From the NCBI GenBank assembly GCA_031257735.1, contig JAIROC010000101.1:1-6500 (forward strand): a DNA stretch of 6,500 nucleotides, written 5' to 3'. The position numbers and the translations under genes are program-made. The notes beneath the pieces are model-generated. The model was not told the DNA's origin, did no database searches, and saw nothing but the letters and a program-made list of their open reading frames with translations. This document shows positions 6,390 to 6,500 of the stretch, one piece after another. The DNA comes from Bacteroidales bacterium. GTDB lineage: Bacteria; Bacteroidota; Bacteroidia; Bacteroidales; WCHB1-69. Numbering within the stretch: the first letter of the stretch is position 1; each line of letters begins with the position of its first letter.

Positions 6390-6500
6390 AAATAATCCTA
6401 AAGTTTTAATTGTTGGTACTTCTCGCAAAACACGAGGAGGAATAACTGCTGTTATTAAAGCACATGAAACAGGAAAACAATGGCAGAAATATCATTGTAC
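6382..6500 (+). CDS. Family 4-like glycosyltransferase, N-terminal part (runs off window)
   Basis: From the ATG at 6382-6384 the frame is open for 39 codons plus two bases to the window end. The peptide starts MSKNNPKVLIVGTSRKTRGG and goes on ITAVIKAHETGKQWQKYHC. A basic start, a short hydrophobic beta strand (KVLIVG), then R-GGI-x-x-VI-x-x-H is the usual first Rossmann strand and glycine loop of GT4 (GT-B fold) glycosyltransferases, which add sugars to the lipid-linked repeat unit. The ATG lies inside the last codons of the acyltransferase (8-bp overlap), continuing the tight operon. The C-terminal donor-binding domain with the E-x7-E motif is outside the window, so the call is from the N-terminus alone. 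Confidence 0.75.
   Translation, partial: MSKNNPKVLIVGTSRKTRGGITAVIKAHETGKQWQKYHC

Overview
The window looks like a chromosomal piece of a Bacteroidetes (Bacteroidota) bacterium. This is inferred from the A-rich, mostly Shine-Dalgarno-free start regions, from a flippase and polymerase that resemble Bacteroides capsule/O-antigen proteins, and from an intergenic repeat of a type I associate with this group. No gene pins down a genus.

Left edge (1-353), minus strand, about 49% G+C by hand count over 1-300. Two reading frames absent from simple ATG-based ORF lists are visible here. At 114-1 is the first 38 codons of a Cys/Met-metabolism PLP enzyme. Overlapping it by ATGA, at 350-111, is the C-terminal 79 codons of what looks like a TdeIII/PmeII-type restriction endonuclease. 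Its N-terminal part is missing: the frame is closed by a stop at 351-353, exactly where the sequence turns AT-rich.

Middle (354-793): about 440 bp without a supportable gene. It holds a perfect 14-bp inverted repeat bracketing about 197 bp (468-664), then a degenerate dispersed-type repeat with four CAGAT units (about 683-780), and then the start of the glycan operon.

Right (794-6500), plus strand, very AT-rich: a compact surface-polysaccharide operon of six genes. They are a Wzx-type flippase, a Wzy-type polymerase, a polysaccharide pyruvyl transferase, a GT2 glycosyltransferase, a left-handed beta-helix acyltransferase, and the first 39 codons of a GT4-like glycosyltransferase. Gaps are 42 and 25 bp, and the other three junctions overlap (44, 4 and 8 bp), so translation is probably coupled.

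Together they fit a Wzx/Wzy-dependent O-antigen or capsule pathway. Glycosyltransferases build a lipid-linked repeat unit on the cytoplasmic face, the acyl and pyruvyl transferases decorate it, Wzx flips it and Wzy polymerises it. The initiating sugar-phosphate transferase, nucleotide-sugar genes and chain-length regulator are not in the window and should lie downstream or elsewhere. I see no wholly new system. The most unusual part is the junction where a glycan island abuts a decapitated restriction gene and repeat DNA.
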